DNA of 64,000 bases from Zonotrichia leucophrys gambelii (Eukaryota; Chordata; Aves; Passeriformes; Passerellidae). Within the stretch, counting starts at the first letter, position 1. Every line of letters starts with the position of its first letter. This document shows, piece after piece, positions 38,301 to 51,690 of the stretch. The stretch is taken from assembly GCF_028769735.1 (NCBI RefSeq), contig NC_088178.1, forward strand, positions 13,542,857 to 13,606,856, written 5' to 3'. Under the pieces are notes generated by a model, which was not told where the DNA came from, searched no databases, and was given only the letters and a program-made list of their open reading frames with translations. The position numbers and the translations under genes were made by a program.

Positions 38301-41300
38301 TCCCATGATGGTCTGAGAATTCAGAAGATCTTGTTCTCTCTACTGGAACAAGCAATTTCTGTCCCTACTTTCTGCAAATGAGTACTTTGGACTGGAATAT
38401 TATTGACCAAGGTTCCAAATCAAAGACTTTACCCCTGTGCCTTTCTAAAGTCCAGTGTGCCTTGATCTCTTTTATATTAGCTATCCTCAGGCAGGGCTCT
38501 ACATCATCTGACATAACTGCTCATTTCCTATTAATAATTAAACATCAACTATATAGGGAAGTGAGAGAGAATGAGTGGTCAGGTTGAGATGCCTGTTCAA
38601 AGGCATTCATTAATTCATAGTGAAAGTTTAATGTGTAATTATTCAAAAATAGATACTGATTAATTTAAACATGGCAGCTGAAACTATGAAAAACCCCAGA
38701 CACTTAAAGTAATGCACAGTTTAACTGAATATGCTGATCACCAGATTATCACTTCCACTGGGTGGAGAAATCCAGTACGAGATAACCAAGACTGTGGCCC
38801 AGTTTCTGATCAGAAACTTCATCCTAACATGAGAAGTTTTCACTGACAGTAGTCCAAGTCACAAGGTTTTGCTTTGACAAGTCAGTATAATCCCCACATA
38901 ACATAAAAGAAAGCTCCAAAGCATGTTGTAGCAAAATTCCCATGCCAATTTTAATTGACAGAAAAATTAAGACTGTAAAACATATGTAGAAATAAATAAC
39001 ATGCAAAATAAATAATTGCCATGTTTTATACATGATTGAATTTTGGCTTAAAAGGAGACAAAGATGGGCAGGAGGATCCATTTGCCTCAGCTTGTATTGA
39101 GGGTTACTAAAATTCTTCTGCCAGCATTCTGAGGTCACAGGAAGAAACACCTGATAGAAGAGATACGAGCTGTAGGCACTGGGAAGAGTGAAGGGCACTG
39201 CTCTAACACCTTCTCAACTGGCCAAAGGACAAAACTGAGCTGGAGCTGGTGGCTGCACATGAAACCATGACAAAGCCACACAGTGGTATTTCCTCAGTGC
39301 TTGGGGAGATATTCCATCTTTGACATCTGCTAGCAAGATGCTGTGATTTCACCACAACCCACAAACCCATCAGCAATTTTAAAAGCCACAGCAGAACTGT
39401 ACTGTATACACATACCACATCTCCACCACAGTGGCTCAGGATAAACATAAAGGTATAGTGACTCAATATAAATAAACAGGTCATGCATGCTGTTTACATG
39501 TTGCATAATTACCAGAAATGAGGTAGCCTGTGGTAATAGCAATATTCAGCTTCACAATTGAAGGGTCACCCCTGTAAACACACCAAAAATACATAGTTAC
39601 AGCCTAATTTGCAAAGGACATACACATCTCAAACACAATGCCATCAGGGCACATGATTCTTGGCTCATCAGTAAGAGATTATGCAATCTAGTTAAGAAGG
39701 GTTCTAATCACAAGTGAATTCCTTTTCCACCCAAACACAAGACACCTACTAGCTACCCTAATGAGGATCAACCCCTGCCTCAGCACAGAAACTGCCCCAA
39801 GAGCCTTGCTAGAGATTTGAACTGAAACCCAGCAAGTACTCTGAGCTGGCTTCTCAGGAAACTGAGGATAAAAGAACAGCCCAGTCTCTGTCTCTTAGCC
39901 CTTTAACTGACACTCTGTGTCTCCATTTTTGTGTTCTGCCAATGCTAAGAGTTTGGTAAGGGTGACAAAAATATCTTGCTCAGCTGGTGCTTTTCATATT
40001 CATAATCAGATGGATGTTTATAGGGATAAACAGAGTAGAAGGACACAGGAAAGGAATTATTTGCCAGTTCTCTGAAGCCAAAGAACCTTTGAGCAGAAAT
40101 GCTTTTCAGAGTACTTTCCACACCTTCTATCCCTTCCCTTTTGGTGCCAAACATTCAGCAGGCAAAGCTCTTAGTAACACACACACAGCCTCAGTTCCTC
40201 TAGAATGTTCAACAAACCCAAACTTGTGAATGAATACAGCTCCAGAAAGGGAAGCATCCACGTTAGAGCAAGCCATGTTTGTCCTTCTCTCCACTGTTCT
40301 CTGTGCATTCCTACTTTGAGGAGTTTGGTAAGCAAGTCTTTTTTTCCTTGGCATGAGGACTGTAACTTAATTTTTAAATTAAATTATGCAACTAATCTGG
40401 CTATGTTTTGTGTAAATATGAATTGAGCTTCAAGTGGGAGGTCAATAGATCCATACAATGTAGACTGCTCAAGACAAGCTGTGAAAACAATCCTTGTTGT
40501 AAACCTTTCCAGAAAATGGAACCTAACTGTGCTTACAGCCACGTCCAATACAAAGTCTGCCTCAGCCAGAACACAGTGAAATGCTATTACTTAACTATTT
40601 TTTCTTAATCCTATTGGAATGGAGCAGTGGGAAGAGATTTCCTGTATTATTACAATCTGATCACTAAATTGTAAAGCTTTCTTAGTGTCTAAAACAAATT
40701 GTTCCCTCAGTGAGAGGGTAGTTTACAGAAAAATAAGACTCACTAAACCAGAATTCTGCTGTTAGGTGAATTAAAACCATTACTAGGAGAGTCTGGAATT
40801 CACCCCATCTGTTAAGACTGGCCATAGATGTTCTTTTAAATACAGCTTGAAATGGGAACATTTTTCTATGGCTTCAAAATTTGATTACATGAGCTACATA
40901 TATTGTGGGCTGAGTGCTTCTTTAGGTTTAGACATAGGGGCAGATATGTTCTCCTAACTTTAGCAGGAACTCTTTACATAGAGGCCTCATGTTAGAGCTC
41001 CCAGCTGCAGCAGCAGCCTCATAACTGAACTCCTTAGGGGTCCCAACACACTTCAGCACATCACCACCAAGACAGCCTGCACTCAAGAGCCTTCATATTC
41101 TCCAGAGAACATGCAAAGGACTGAGTATATGAAATTGGTTCCTTGATAATGGTAGACATGACTTAACTGGATGGAACAGGGAATGGTTCATTCCTCTCAT
41201 TATTTTCCCCCCAGAGAATGGTTAATTTGCATCAAACCTCCTCTAGGCTTTCTAAACCAACACTTCAACAACATATATGGCTGCACTGTCCCACCTGTCA

Positions 41301-44300
41301 CATCCCTTCAAGAAGAGTCTATGTCAGAATCCCAAATTATTCTCAATAAATGGAGAACTTAGGTCAGGCAGTCTGGAAGATTTTAGACTAAATTTTATCT
41401 CCTTGAATGGAAGGTGCAATGGAATTAATGAGCCCTGATATCTGCAGGCCAGTTTTGATGCAAGCAAGAGCCCAGAGTGACAAACAGGGAGTGACTTGAA
41501 TAAGCAAATGGGAAGAACTATCTCTTTGGTGATTGCTAAGAAGGCATGTGTGGCAAATGAATTACACATGAAGATGCACGGGCAGATAGAACAAACAAAA
41601 GTCCATGCAACTGACTTTCTTCAAACTTCTTTGCAGATACAGAGTCATATAAAATGCCAATCAAACATCATACTTGAAAAACTGTAATGACTGTGAAGTG
41701 AACAGTCATAGGAAGGAGCCCTATGAAGCTACAATTTAATCCACTTATTTATGTCTTCTCCCTCTCCTTATCAGATCTCTACCACCTCCACATTTTCTAC
41801 CATGTGATTCTCACCACTACAAAAACAATTTCTACATCATCTATGTTAGTCTCTAGTACATACAGAAAAAAGGAAAAGTTTTATGAGAAATCCTAGACCA
41901 TCAAAAAATGTCACACACAACACTGATGTCTCCCTGGAGCTTACCAATGCTCCAGTCCCTGTTATGATCTACTGTATCTATTTTCAGGCATTACCTGACA
42001 GTAATACCACATGCTCTCTCCACTGAACCCAAACCCTTTGGAGGGTTCAATAGAGAACTTTCACACAGATACACGCTATCCAGACCAACTACAGCTTTTC
42101 AATTCAATTTCAAAATGATTACTCTAAATAGCAGAGTTTCAGTCATACTGACTTATAGTTACAGTTTATTCTTTAACAATTTAATGTTTTTTTAATTTTA
42201 ATATTTAATATTTCAAATCAACTGCTTGTATTTTATCTATTCCACTTCACAGAGACACACTGAACTAAGACACTAATACTGACACAATAGTTATCAAATT
42301 TTCAAATAGTACAGACATAAAAATGAACACATCACAACTACATATTTTAATGGAAAATAAAACAATAATTTATTACTTAATACACTGCAGGATTCTTTTT
42401 TATTCTTCTCAGTTATGTTCTTTTATTGTGTAATCACAACATGCATGCAACACGCCTTACCAGAGATGGTCAGCATTAACAGCATCATCATACAATAAAA
42501 TGTAAAGGCAAAACCCTCCAACCACCAAGGCATGGAATGTGGACACTGTCCTGAAAAAGAGATCACAGTCACAAGGAGGTACTGCCATTACAACTTCCCA
42601 TGCTGTGCTTAAGGTAGGATGTATCCCAAGGCATTTTCAACTGCCTGCAGATACTTCTGTGGGAGACAATCATCTGTTCCCTATGCTACATCCAACCCCT
42701 TACAATGACAGGTGGGAAAAAACAGCCAAGAAGAAGGAGTCTATTAGACTGGAGTAGGATTGGTGATATTAGATACAAAGTGAGTATTAAAAGTAAGGGA
42801 GATCTAAGTTTTCTTCAAATTATCCCATATATTAATGAATCCTTAAAGACAGTATGACATCTAGCTCTCTAACAAATGTTTTTTGTATTGTCCCATTTGG
42901 TGGAAAATGTATATGCAATTTCATACTCAGATTAGCCCAGGAGTCCTGCAACAGCAGGTTTCTCCTTTCAGGCACCAAATTAAAAGACCCATAATAAGTC
43001 TAGTTTGGATTTGGAAGGTGGCATTAAATGAAAAATCCTAAGCTTCAGATAGAATTTCTAGTGCATTTGAAGTAGATTCTGGTTTTCAAAGAGAAAACTT
43101 ATATAACTTGGTTGTAGCTGAGTACCCAAGGTATAATAGCTACAGGTTTATATCAATTAGCAGCTTTGTACTGGACAAGGGAAATATAAAATGAACATCA
43201 CAGTAATCAAAGTTGCCTTGTCCCTACCTGGGTGCTAGACACATTTTTCCCCCAAAGACAACAGTCTCCAGTTTACAGGCTGCATGCACAGTGTAGATAA
43301 ACTCTGCATGCTAACAAGCATGCACTTTTAGAGAAATATCTATTTACAGAAGCCCCAGCAGGGTTTCTGCCAGCACACAGGCCAGGGCCCCTCCTGCCCT
43401 TTCAGTCCACATGTATTCTTGGAAGGTAGAACAATGCAATGGGCATGGCTCCAAAATGTGTAACCTTCCTGCTCCAGCCATGGGTTTAACACAGCTATAA
43501 GCTGCACCTAATACTGTGTAGCTACTGTTGGCTTTCCCACTTTGCAAATGTAATTAGAAAGAAAAAAAATGATGTGAAAAAATGTCCATAGGGAATCACA
43601 GATACTTTTTGAAAGATGAGAACTAAGTTCAGTGCTGTGTAACTGAAAACACTTCACACCATATTCACTTCACACACATATTCACAGCACCAACATATAC
43701 ACACAAATGCACAGACACTGTTAGTTATCATTCCTGTCTTTGTACATATTGAATACATGTATTTGAAAGTCATTAATATTTTAGATGTCCTTAAGACATT
43801 CTCAGGAATCTAAGCTCTACCATGCAAGAGTTGAAGAAAATATGTGACTTCCTGCAGAAGATTTTGCAAAGAAAGGGGTTATAATCCCTAATCCATTTCC
43901 AAAAGTGGCATTATTATCTACTGGCAATAGAAGATTCCATAACTATTCATAAAAGAGACTGTATTTACAATTTGTTTCAAGAGTGTCACTGTGCTATTTT
44001 CAGCAGCTTTTTCAACAGTGTGCCAGAAAATGAATGGAGGTTAGTATATTATGATAGTCAAAAACTGGATGAGAACAATTAATAATCATTACAGCACAGG
44101 CTGCACTTCTGCTCTCTCTTTTTTGAGCAAAGAAAGAAAATTTAATTATCAGAATTGTAATGATAATTAATAGTTTAATTAAAAGGTCTACTCTTGTAAC
44201 ACTGGATTAAAAAAGATAGGAACTTTCCTTCTTTTTTAAAACAAAGCAGAACATGCAATATTAGTGTCTGAGAAATACCTGGAATTTTTGAACTTGAGGA

Positions 44301-47209
44301 GAGGATAATGCCACAAGAAGGAAAATTTATCCTAAAATATAGCTCATTAGTTTACAGTTGTAATTTGTTTTTGAAGAGGTCATTTACCTGAACTCTTCTG
44401 TTTAGAATACAAGTTATACACAAGTAGAACACTTGATGGGAGTGAAATAAAAGAAAAAACAAGAAAGAAAAGAAAAGGCAGCAGATTTCCTCCTTAACTC
44501 TGGACTTTGAAGCTTCTCCATAGGCAGGGCAGAAAAAGGGAAATAGTACAACAGTCCATTTTAATAAGGAATCTAGGTCAAGCTATCAAGCTCTGTATAT
44601 TTCCTTGAAATCTTTTTCAAAGCTTGCATCCTGTAACTCCTCATTAAGCTGCAAACAAAAAAAGCTGCAATGCTAGGTTGCAGACTTGCTTTTTTATTAT
44701 TGAATATATTTTTTTTTCATAACTACTTAATAGCAGTACAAGCATGTATTACAGAAGAGGGGACAAGAATATATGCACAACTTGAAGAGTTATACTACAT
44801 CCATGACCAAATACAGTTTTTAACTCAATTTGAGTGTCCATATACTTCAGATGCCAGAAGCAATTACTTTATTGGTTCATAATTCTTGGAAGGTCAGAAT
44901 GAACAAACTGACAGCATGGAAAATACAGCCAAGAGCTGCAGCTCAAATGCTTGATTACAAAGCTCTCCAAGCTGTAACAATATATTTTCAATGCTACAGC
45001 TCATTTCAGGCAGATGCCCTCTTCCAGACCCAGCTGAGCTGATAAAAATGCATAACCATCCTCTGTGCCAGTTTCCTTAGCACTGCCAACAGAATCATTT
45101 GTGTGTGCACTCCCTACACCAGTTCAATATAGGACAAAATAACAACCCTCTACTTTTAAATAATTTAAATGAAACCAACAGATTTTACTAGGACATAGTA
45201 ACTGTTTCTACCTGCATAGCTCTCTGCAGAATAAATACATACTCATCTGCATTCTCTGAACTTGCAAGATACTCCTTGAGGCCTCTCTTCGTTTCGGTGA
45301 AACACTGGAGTGACAGGGCAGTCTGACAAACACTGTGTTTGGTTAGCAGAGCTGAAGTAACACAAGCACAGCTAGCCTTTCTTTCCCTTCGCGCCCTCCT
45401 CAGTTATAACATCCACAAGATGCTGATGAACCATGCTTTGTGCTTCATGCCTTCTAACTCCTGAGCTGGATGAAGCCCAGGACCACAACCCATCTGTGTG
45501 CTAACATCTACATCCTGCTATCAACCCCAAGGGAAAAAAATGTGCAAAGAGGTAAAAAAGGACACAGTATGGAGTACTGTATCAATTGAGCAGTTAAACA
45601 CCTTATAACAAAGTAGCCCAGAGATTTGGAGCAGCTTATTTCCAGCACACTTGTGATGTGTAAAACAATTCATGTTATTATGCAAAGCACTACACCAGCG
45701 CAGCACTACCAGGCATGGGGTAAGTTCTCATAAAGCCTATTATGCAATTCAAAGGCCATTTGATGTGGCTTATAGACAATAGCTCAGCTTCACACGGGAA
45801 CAGTTTAGTTTACTTTCCCTGTCTGCCTCTTATTGTTAATTGGAACAGAGAGGTAAACCTAAGCTGCACTGATACTGTGAACTGGCATCCTACACAGTTG
45901 TTCTGGCAGATAGGTAATTATTCAAAGATGGAACTGAAATCAAGATGGTGCCTTTAAGAACACTGCAAGCGGACATTTGCCAGATGGAAGGACAAGGCTA
46001 TTTGAGTTGCTAATGCTGCCTAGAACAATGGAAACAACTTTAAAAGTATCCACCTGACACTAAACAGCATTGAGGAGGAAGAGAACTGCAACTAATGCAT
46101 TTTGAGTGCAGTGACAACCATACAGTACACATTTTTGAGCTTTAAATTTGGGAAACATCTGAAAAATTATTTTAAAGTTGTAATAGGCAAAGGTGTACTG
46201 TACCTATTCATTTCAACTGGAGAACCTTGTGTACTATATATACCCTTGCAGAGTAGTATGTTGCAAATAAAACCTCTTTGATCACCCCATTTTCAATTAC
46301 TATCTTATACTTCCCTTATGGCTTAAAAGACTCATGGGTCAAACAAGTTTCTAGAAGTCCTGTATCTGAGGGGACAAGTGAAATGCAGGTGGATCCATCC
46401 CACTGATTGAAATACTGAAACACAGACAGAGTGAGGAATGTTTTTGGACTGAGTTTCCACAACTCCTTCCTGCATGTGTACCCTGTGTCTGCTATAGCTT
46501 CCCCTTCCTCCTCCTGCAGTCTTCTTCCCTACAACACACATGAACCTGACTCTTTTCAATACTACACCCAAGTGTCATCAAATTCCTTGGAAAACCTTAA
46601 CCAATATAAAACAGTTTGTAGCAGGTGAACAAACTGCTTTGCTCCCAAAAGCATGACCAGAGATACACTGGAATTTTGAATAAATTGCAATAGTTTTGAT
46701 TTTCATACATGTTTGGAAAGGAATTTTTTATCTCTTCTCTTTACTAGAAGCATCACAGAGCATCTCTTCAGTTTATTACCTCTCACTAGTCACCGTTTTA
46801 TCTTTGTACTGACTTTTACCTGGGCATCACTGTCTAACAAAGCATTAAATGTGCAAGTGTTAGCAATGCTATGTTTCCACAAAGGGGCCACAGCATTTCA
46901 CATGCATTATTTGTCCAGTGTCTACAGCCTGCCCTCTGATCTTTACCTTTAACTAATAGGGTTTTCTTCAGCCTTACACACACACACACACAGGTGGTTC
47001 AAGTGTTCATTATTTCAGCTAAGTCTTTAACTGTTGCTGTTTTGAACACTTTACCTTGAATTCCATTCGATCTTCCTTTTTTGGCTGAGATTGTTAAAAC
47101 CAGGTGTTATTCGTGTTGACACCCAAGAACTTACAACGTGGAACAGGAGCTGAAATACAGTGAAACTAGCAAGGGCAATGCCAATAGTCAGGTTGCTGAA
47201 GGAAGCCAT
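32012..47209 (-). CDS. TLCD4: TLCD4 (TMEM56), TLC domain-containing membrane protein, complete
   Basis: The spliced CDS is join(32012..32327, 35614..35687, 37580..37674, 39513..39571, 42461..42550, 47055..47209) on the complement strand: 789 nt, 262 aa (human about 263). All introns are GT..AG and in phase. The TLC domain (Tram-Lag1-CLN8) covers most of the protein, with several hydrophobic segments: [19 protein letters not shown] at the N-terminus, [22 protein letters not shown], and late helices including [14 protein letters not shown] and [17 protein letters not shown]. Conserved blocks are [19 protein letters not shown], the paired histidines HH at residues 121-122 in [14 protein letters not shown], and [20 protein letters not shown]. 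The C-terminus is cytosolic-looking and ends NGKSA. The molecular activity of this family member is poorly defined; related TLC proteins handle membrane lipids. Upstream lies a CpG island at 51.7-52.65 kb, implying an untranslated first exon. Confidence 0.95.
33267..33294. repeat. Perfect 28-bp palindrome
   Basis: The left arm ATTTATAATTACCT (33267-33280) is followed directly by its exact reverse complement (33281-33294), with no loop and CCTAGG at the centre. It is in the last TLCD4 intron. Confidence 0.9.
34051..34089. repeat. Two tandem near-palindromic 20-bp units
   Basis: AAAAGTATAAAATTACTTTT is followed directly by a 19-bp version lacking one A. Each unit is nearly self-complementary. 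Intronic in TLCD4. Confidence 0.85.
35614..35687 (-). CDS. TLCD4: TLCD4 coding exon 5
   Basis: The acceptor is TGCTAACCAG and the donor CAGCG|GTAAGT. The exon encodes [19 protein letters not shown] and PFVNQ, with two bases of the next Arg codon. Confidence 0.94.
36955..37220 (-). mobile_element. CR1 LINE 3'-end fragment, minus strand
   Basis: The plus strand reads as the complement of the CR1 3' region: ATTAAGGTTGGAAAAGCCCT, GAGTCCAACCATTAACT, ACCACTAAAGCATATC, AAACCTCCCCTGGC and CTTGTTACCTGGGAG. It lies in the TLCD4 intron between 35687 and 37580. It has diverged from the consensus but is clear. Confidence 0.88.
37580..37674 (-). CDS. TLCD4: TLCD4 coding exon 4
   Basis: The acceptor is TTCTTGTAG and the donor GTACTG|GTAAGT. 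The exon encodes [20 protein letters not shown] and [11 protein letters not shown], including the conserved double histidine. Confidence 0.94.
39513..39571 (-). CDS. TLCD4: TLCD4 coding exon 3
   Basis: This short 59-nt exon has acceptor TGTTTACAG and donor TTTCTG|GTAATT. It encodes [19 protein letters not shown], matching human GGPSLANVNIAIASGYLIS. Confidence 0.92.
42461..42550 (-). CDS. TLCD4: TLCD4 coding exon 2
   Basis: The acceptor is TCTTTTTCAG and the donor CTCTG|GTAAGG. The exon encodes [20 protein letters not shown] and [10 protein letters not shown]. Confidence 0.93.
45960..46330 (+). mobile_element. Probable LTR remnant, plus strand
   Basis: A TATA box (TATATATA, about 46237-46244) is followed about 25 bp later by AATAAA (46266-46271) in the context GCAAATAAAACCTCTTTG. 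This tight TATA-to-poly(A) layout is typical of retroviral LTR U3-R regions. No coding part is attached; the limits are estimates. Confidence 0.35.
46976..46992 (+). repeat. Short (CA)n microsatellite
   Basis: Seventeen bases of alternating A and C in the TLCD4 intron. Confidence 0.9.
47055..47209 (-). CDS. TLCD4: TLCD4 first coding exon
   Basis: ATG at 47209-47207 has the strong context AACAATGG. It encodes [20 protein letters not shown] and ends KIEWNS plus AG|GTAAAG. The exon itself begins at 47220 after a CTCTTCACAG acceptor, so 11 nt of 5' UTR are in this exon. Confidence 0.94.
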
Positions 47210-47220
47210 TGTTCTTCAAC

Positions 47221-50200
47221 CTGTGAAGAGAAGCAGAAGGTAATTTCACTCTATTCTCCATTTCTCTATTTTAAGCAAGCACAGAAAGTGTTTGTGACAG
47301 CAAACTTATCAACAGAAATATTATTCACTAAAAGTTTCTACTTTTTCAATGTCTCTACTTAAGCATTAACAGTATAAAAGTATGCCCAAACTTTTAGATA
47401 CACAAGTTGCATTTTGGTTTTGTTTTGTTTTTTTTTTTTTTAACATTTGCATAGTATACATTTTTGTGGCCTAAAATTGCATGTATTTTATCTTCACAGA
47501 AAGAACAGTGATGACCACTGACCAGGCCACCTGCCAGCTCTGCAGCCTCCACTCCTGTCCCAAGAACCTCCAAAGTCAAAACTTGTTTCATTATTGCCAG
47601 ATTGCCTGCTGCCAACAGGAGTTCAAAACGCAACAGTGCAATCAGATAAGCCCAGAAGAGAGGTTTTTGGGTCAGCCCAGAGAAGCAGTGGCCTTGCTGC
47701 AGCTCAGTTTGTGCACTTTGCAGGGACAGCAGCTCCCAATTCCCACTGTGCTCAGCCAAGAGCTTGTCCTTGGGACGGGCTGTGGGCCATTGGAGCTTTC
47801 CTCCTCCACAGAACTCCAACCTCCACACACCTCCACACTCAGTGGAAAGCCATCAGAGCTGCCCGGCTTTTCAATTGCTGGATGCTCAGCTATTTCATGA
47901 GGTCTGAATACCAAAACAATTCCAAACAGAACTGTCAGTCTCTAAATGCTTCAGTTGTTTTTCCTGAGTCGCCAGTATTTGCAACACAGAATGATATTTT
48001 CCCAGAAGCCACAAACCTCTGACATGCATCCCCAATTTGACAGTGAAGTGGTGTACACTCCAAGACTGGCAAAAGGTACAAACTCAAAAAATGTCAATTT
48101 ATATTATGTTGAACTGGAAAGGGGGAAAAAAGTCAAATGGCTTCATTTCAAATATTTAAATAATTAATACCTATTAAAAACCTGCTGTCACTTATTTTAG
48201 TTTTACTTAAGAAAATATCTAAAAATAAAATTAAGACTTTGAGGACAGCATAATCTGATGTTACCACAGCAACCTAATGGTCAGCAGAGCGATACAATGA
48301 CATAATGCATTTATGTCTACCTTTATTTCACGTGCATTACAGAACCAGTGAACACGCCTTAGATTTTTGAAATTGTATCTGCATTGCAGATAGTAAGAAA
48401 CTTGAACTTGAGGAGGAAAAAACAGAGGATAAAGTCCACCATAATAACAAAATAATAACATTTTTTTAATTAAGTACAATATTCTCACTTTGGAATGTAA
48501 ATGGTGAGTATATTGAAACATATAGATCAGAAAAAACATACTTTTATCTTCAAAGATTTAGAAGCAGAAGGTTCAATGGTCTCAAACTTTTCCCCCTCTA
48601 CCTCCTTCTTTTCTATTTATTCTCCCAGAACTAAAGACAATAAAATTCCTCTGACTAGTGCCCACAGAGCTACAGGTATAAATACAGAATGCAGGACAAG
48701 TAAGAGCAGATTTGCTGAGTGAAACCTGCCTCTATCATGTAGATTTCAAGTGCTTATTTCAGAACAGCTTTAATTCTGTCCTAGGGACTCCACAATTCTT
48801 GGAACATATTTGATGTGCTCCTAGGGCCTATCTTCCTGCCCAGATGAACCCAAAAGGAACCCAGCTTGCAGACTCTGGGACAGTTATGCAACACAAATCA
48901 CAGGGGGCGATTCAGTTCATAAATGCATTTTTAATCCAAACTAAAATTTATATGTACACACACTGCAGTGCATTGCATCGAACTAATTGATTCCAGGTAT
49001 TTTCTGATGACCTGTTATAGTGCAGCAGCATATAAGTCCTGCATACTTTTTAACATTACTCTATCAAAACTTCCAATTTCAATTACAATCCTGAATATTC
49101 AGTATTCTCGCTCCTCCACATACTTCTCCATTTGCCTCCACTGATCAAGAACACACAAAACACAAACCAAACTTCATATCCTTTTCACATAGTGTAAAGT
49201 ACCAGAGACAATGGGTGTTAAGCTCAACTTTCTAAAACCTTACCATTTGAAGGAATAAAGCAATTTAGTATCTACCAGTTTAAACCTACTGAAAAGTGCT
49301 GTATGGTGTCCAGTTCCAGATTCCAACCCAAGGACAAAGCTTTCTTATTACATTATCTCATTTGTAGCAACCAAGTCTTCTCTTGGACAACATAAGGAAA
49401 AAGAAATTATCAGTTGGTTTAATGAAGGAAGCCAAAATTCAGGTCAAGTACAATCTCTTCAGAAAAGCAGCAAAACCACTAAGCATTAACCACACCTACT
49501 TTATTCTTTTGACTAAAATACAGCAATTCCCATGATGCTACATTTTATTCATCTGCAGTGACTACACTTGTATCTCTGAGTTTCGAAGACACTGACATAA
49601 TCTCTCGGACAAGAGAAAGCCATGTTTTGTTTTGTTTCCTTAGTACCAGAAGATTATATTAGGTTATATTAGGTAAGTAATGTTTCAGCTTTTGATAGGT
49701 GTTCATTTTAGTACAGATTAAGGAATTCAACAAACCTTGCAAACATCCCTTGAAAGAAATGCATTAGAGGACTAATCTTTCACCTAAGGAGCCTGTGGAG
49801 GGAACTCATTTTTAAAAAAGGTACTTGCATGCAAAGTGCATGACCTGACTTTCAGCAAGTGCAGAACCATGATGCCCATGAAGGAGAATGGGACAATGGT
49901 TTTAGAGAAGAAGAGAGGCAGACAAAAAATTAATCACTAAACCTCTGTGGTTGGTCTAACAGATGCTCAAGTTTTTCAAGCCTGATTTCATATATGCTTA
50001 TCAAGATGCCATTTAAGTATAGTAAGTACCAAGTCCAGAATAATTTTATGCTTTAGCTCAGCAATTAATAGTGTCATATTCAATTCAAGGACCTGGTGTA
50101 AATACAGCATTTCACATGTGTTCAGCTATAAATATTGTCCCATATCTATAGGTTATTATTTTGTCATATCCCTAGGTTGCTTTCAACTGTATCTTGTTTA

Positions 50201-51690
50201 ACATTAAAATTTACTGGGTCTTACCAGATTTTCTTTTTATTTACAAGAAAAATTATTCATGTTGCTGAACCTAAACAGCTTGTTGCATTGTGCTTGTTGA
50301 CTTAAAACAAGCACAATTAGCTTCTAATTACAATTTTCCTTGACAAAGTCCAAAGTTAGTAAGCCAGGCAGCTTCAACTACACCGTGGGGTTTTTTTCCA
50401 AGTATCTTCTATTAGCTATCTTCTATTAGTACAGCAAAGTCTGATCAAGATACAGAACTTTGTGGATTATGTATGAACAGACACTCTATCACCTAAACTG
50501 CATAGTCATTGATTACTGTTCTGTCAGCTGATACAGGGTTTGAGCTAATGGGAGGCTGGCTGGGCAGGAGGTTTAGTGTAACCACTTTGTATGCAGGAAA
50601 AACAGTACAATATACAGCTTGGGTCTCCACCATTAGCATTTGCCTTGCTTACCCAAAATTACCCAAATAAACATTCGGTTAGACAGTAACTACATATGAT
50701 CAGAACTTCACTCTTGTAGCTTTTCAATGGAGTCTTTAGGTAAATAAACATTACCAAACACTTGAAACTAACATTTTTTCGGCAAGGTACTGCTTACATG
50801 CCTAGTGTATTTCAAATTACTCCATTGACCCAGTAACTTTGAAAAGGTTAGTTTTTTTCATTATACTCCATAAGAGCTAAAAATATATTAGTTTTCATTT
50901 GCTATTAACGCGCAGTGGTTTTCCTGCAATTCTGTTTCTGCTTGAGATTTAGAAGAAAAAGCAATATCCATTCACCCCCAATACGATAACACTATGAACT
51001 CCTGGTAGAAACAAGTTGGAACTTAATGAAAGAGGATAAAGAGGATAAAGGAGCAGGAAAGTTATCAAGTGTTGTACCATCAAAAGCATTTAGCATTTAT
51101 GTTCTCCTCCTCTTACTATTTCCACATCACCAAAATAAGAAATGCAACAGTATAGTGAGACGTGGTAAGAAGGTGCAGTGGAAGGTTTAAGGCTCACAGC
51201 CCTTACTTTCTTCGAGGCTGGATTTCCAGATGAGTTGGATCAATTTCCAAACAAGATTACACCGTAAAGCTGCTATTGATACCAGGACATCGCATGAAAT
51301 ACTGTGCTCTCCTGATCCGCTTAAAACTGAAAGCCAAATCCAATAGCTGTAAAACTTGTCAGAGCAATCTGCAGAGAGCAACACTGGACTACTGACTGTT
51401 CCCGCATTTTATAATAAGCCCAGTAACAAAAGCAGTGCTGGAGCTCTGATGTGCTCTTGGTTCTCAATGGTAGATCCTATTCGTCTGATATTTAGCTCAG
51501 TAAGCAGCGTTAAGGAGAAACACAACAAAATTCAAGCCACTCACAGTTAAGCCGTTCGCTTTTGTATTTAAGGCTATTCACACCCTAAACTCCACTCAGC
51601 TTTCTGCTCTTAGAACATCAAAGCAACCGGCAGATGAAGCATTCTTATAAAGACAGTGTACTCAGGATGAGGTGGCCGCTGCGATACCAT
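47221..51690 (-). other. TLCD4: TLCD4 5' intron (upstream of the coding start)
   Basis: Assuming an untranslated exon in the CpG island, this is intronic. A T14 run is at 47428-47441. A GC-richer block at 47510-47900 is open on both strands but matches nothing I know. A 14-bp direct repeat occurs at about 50403-50430. Confidence 0.5.

Larger units (their letters stand above)
42551..47054 (-). other. TLCD4: TLCD4 intron 1 (between first two coding exons)
   Basis: This 4.5-kb intron has no recognisable exon. It holds a TAATTA-rich block at 44130-44190, a probable plus-strand LTR ending near 46300, and a short (CA)n at 46976-46992. Confidence 0.6.

Noticed and set aside
47394..48022. Overlapping 140-codon frames on both strands near 47.5-48.0 kb
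   Set aside because: No recognisable domain, open on both strands in a GC-richer patch, and not compatible with TLCD4 splicing. Left as unexplained intronic sequence.
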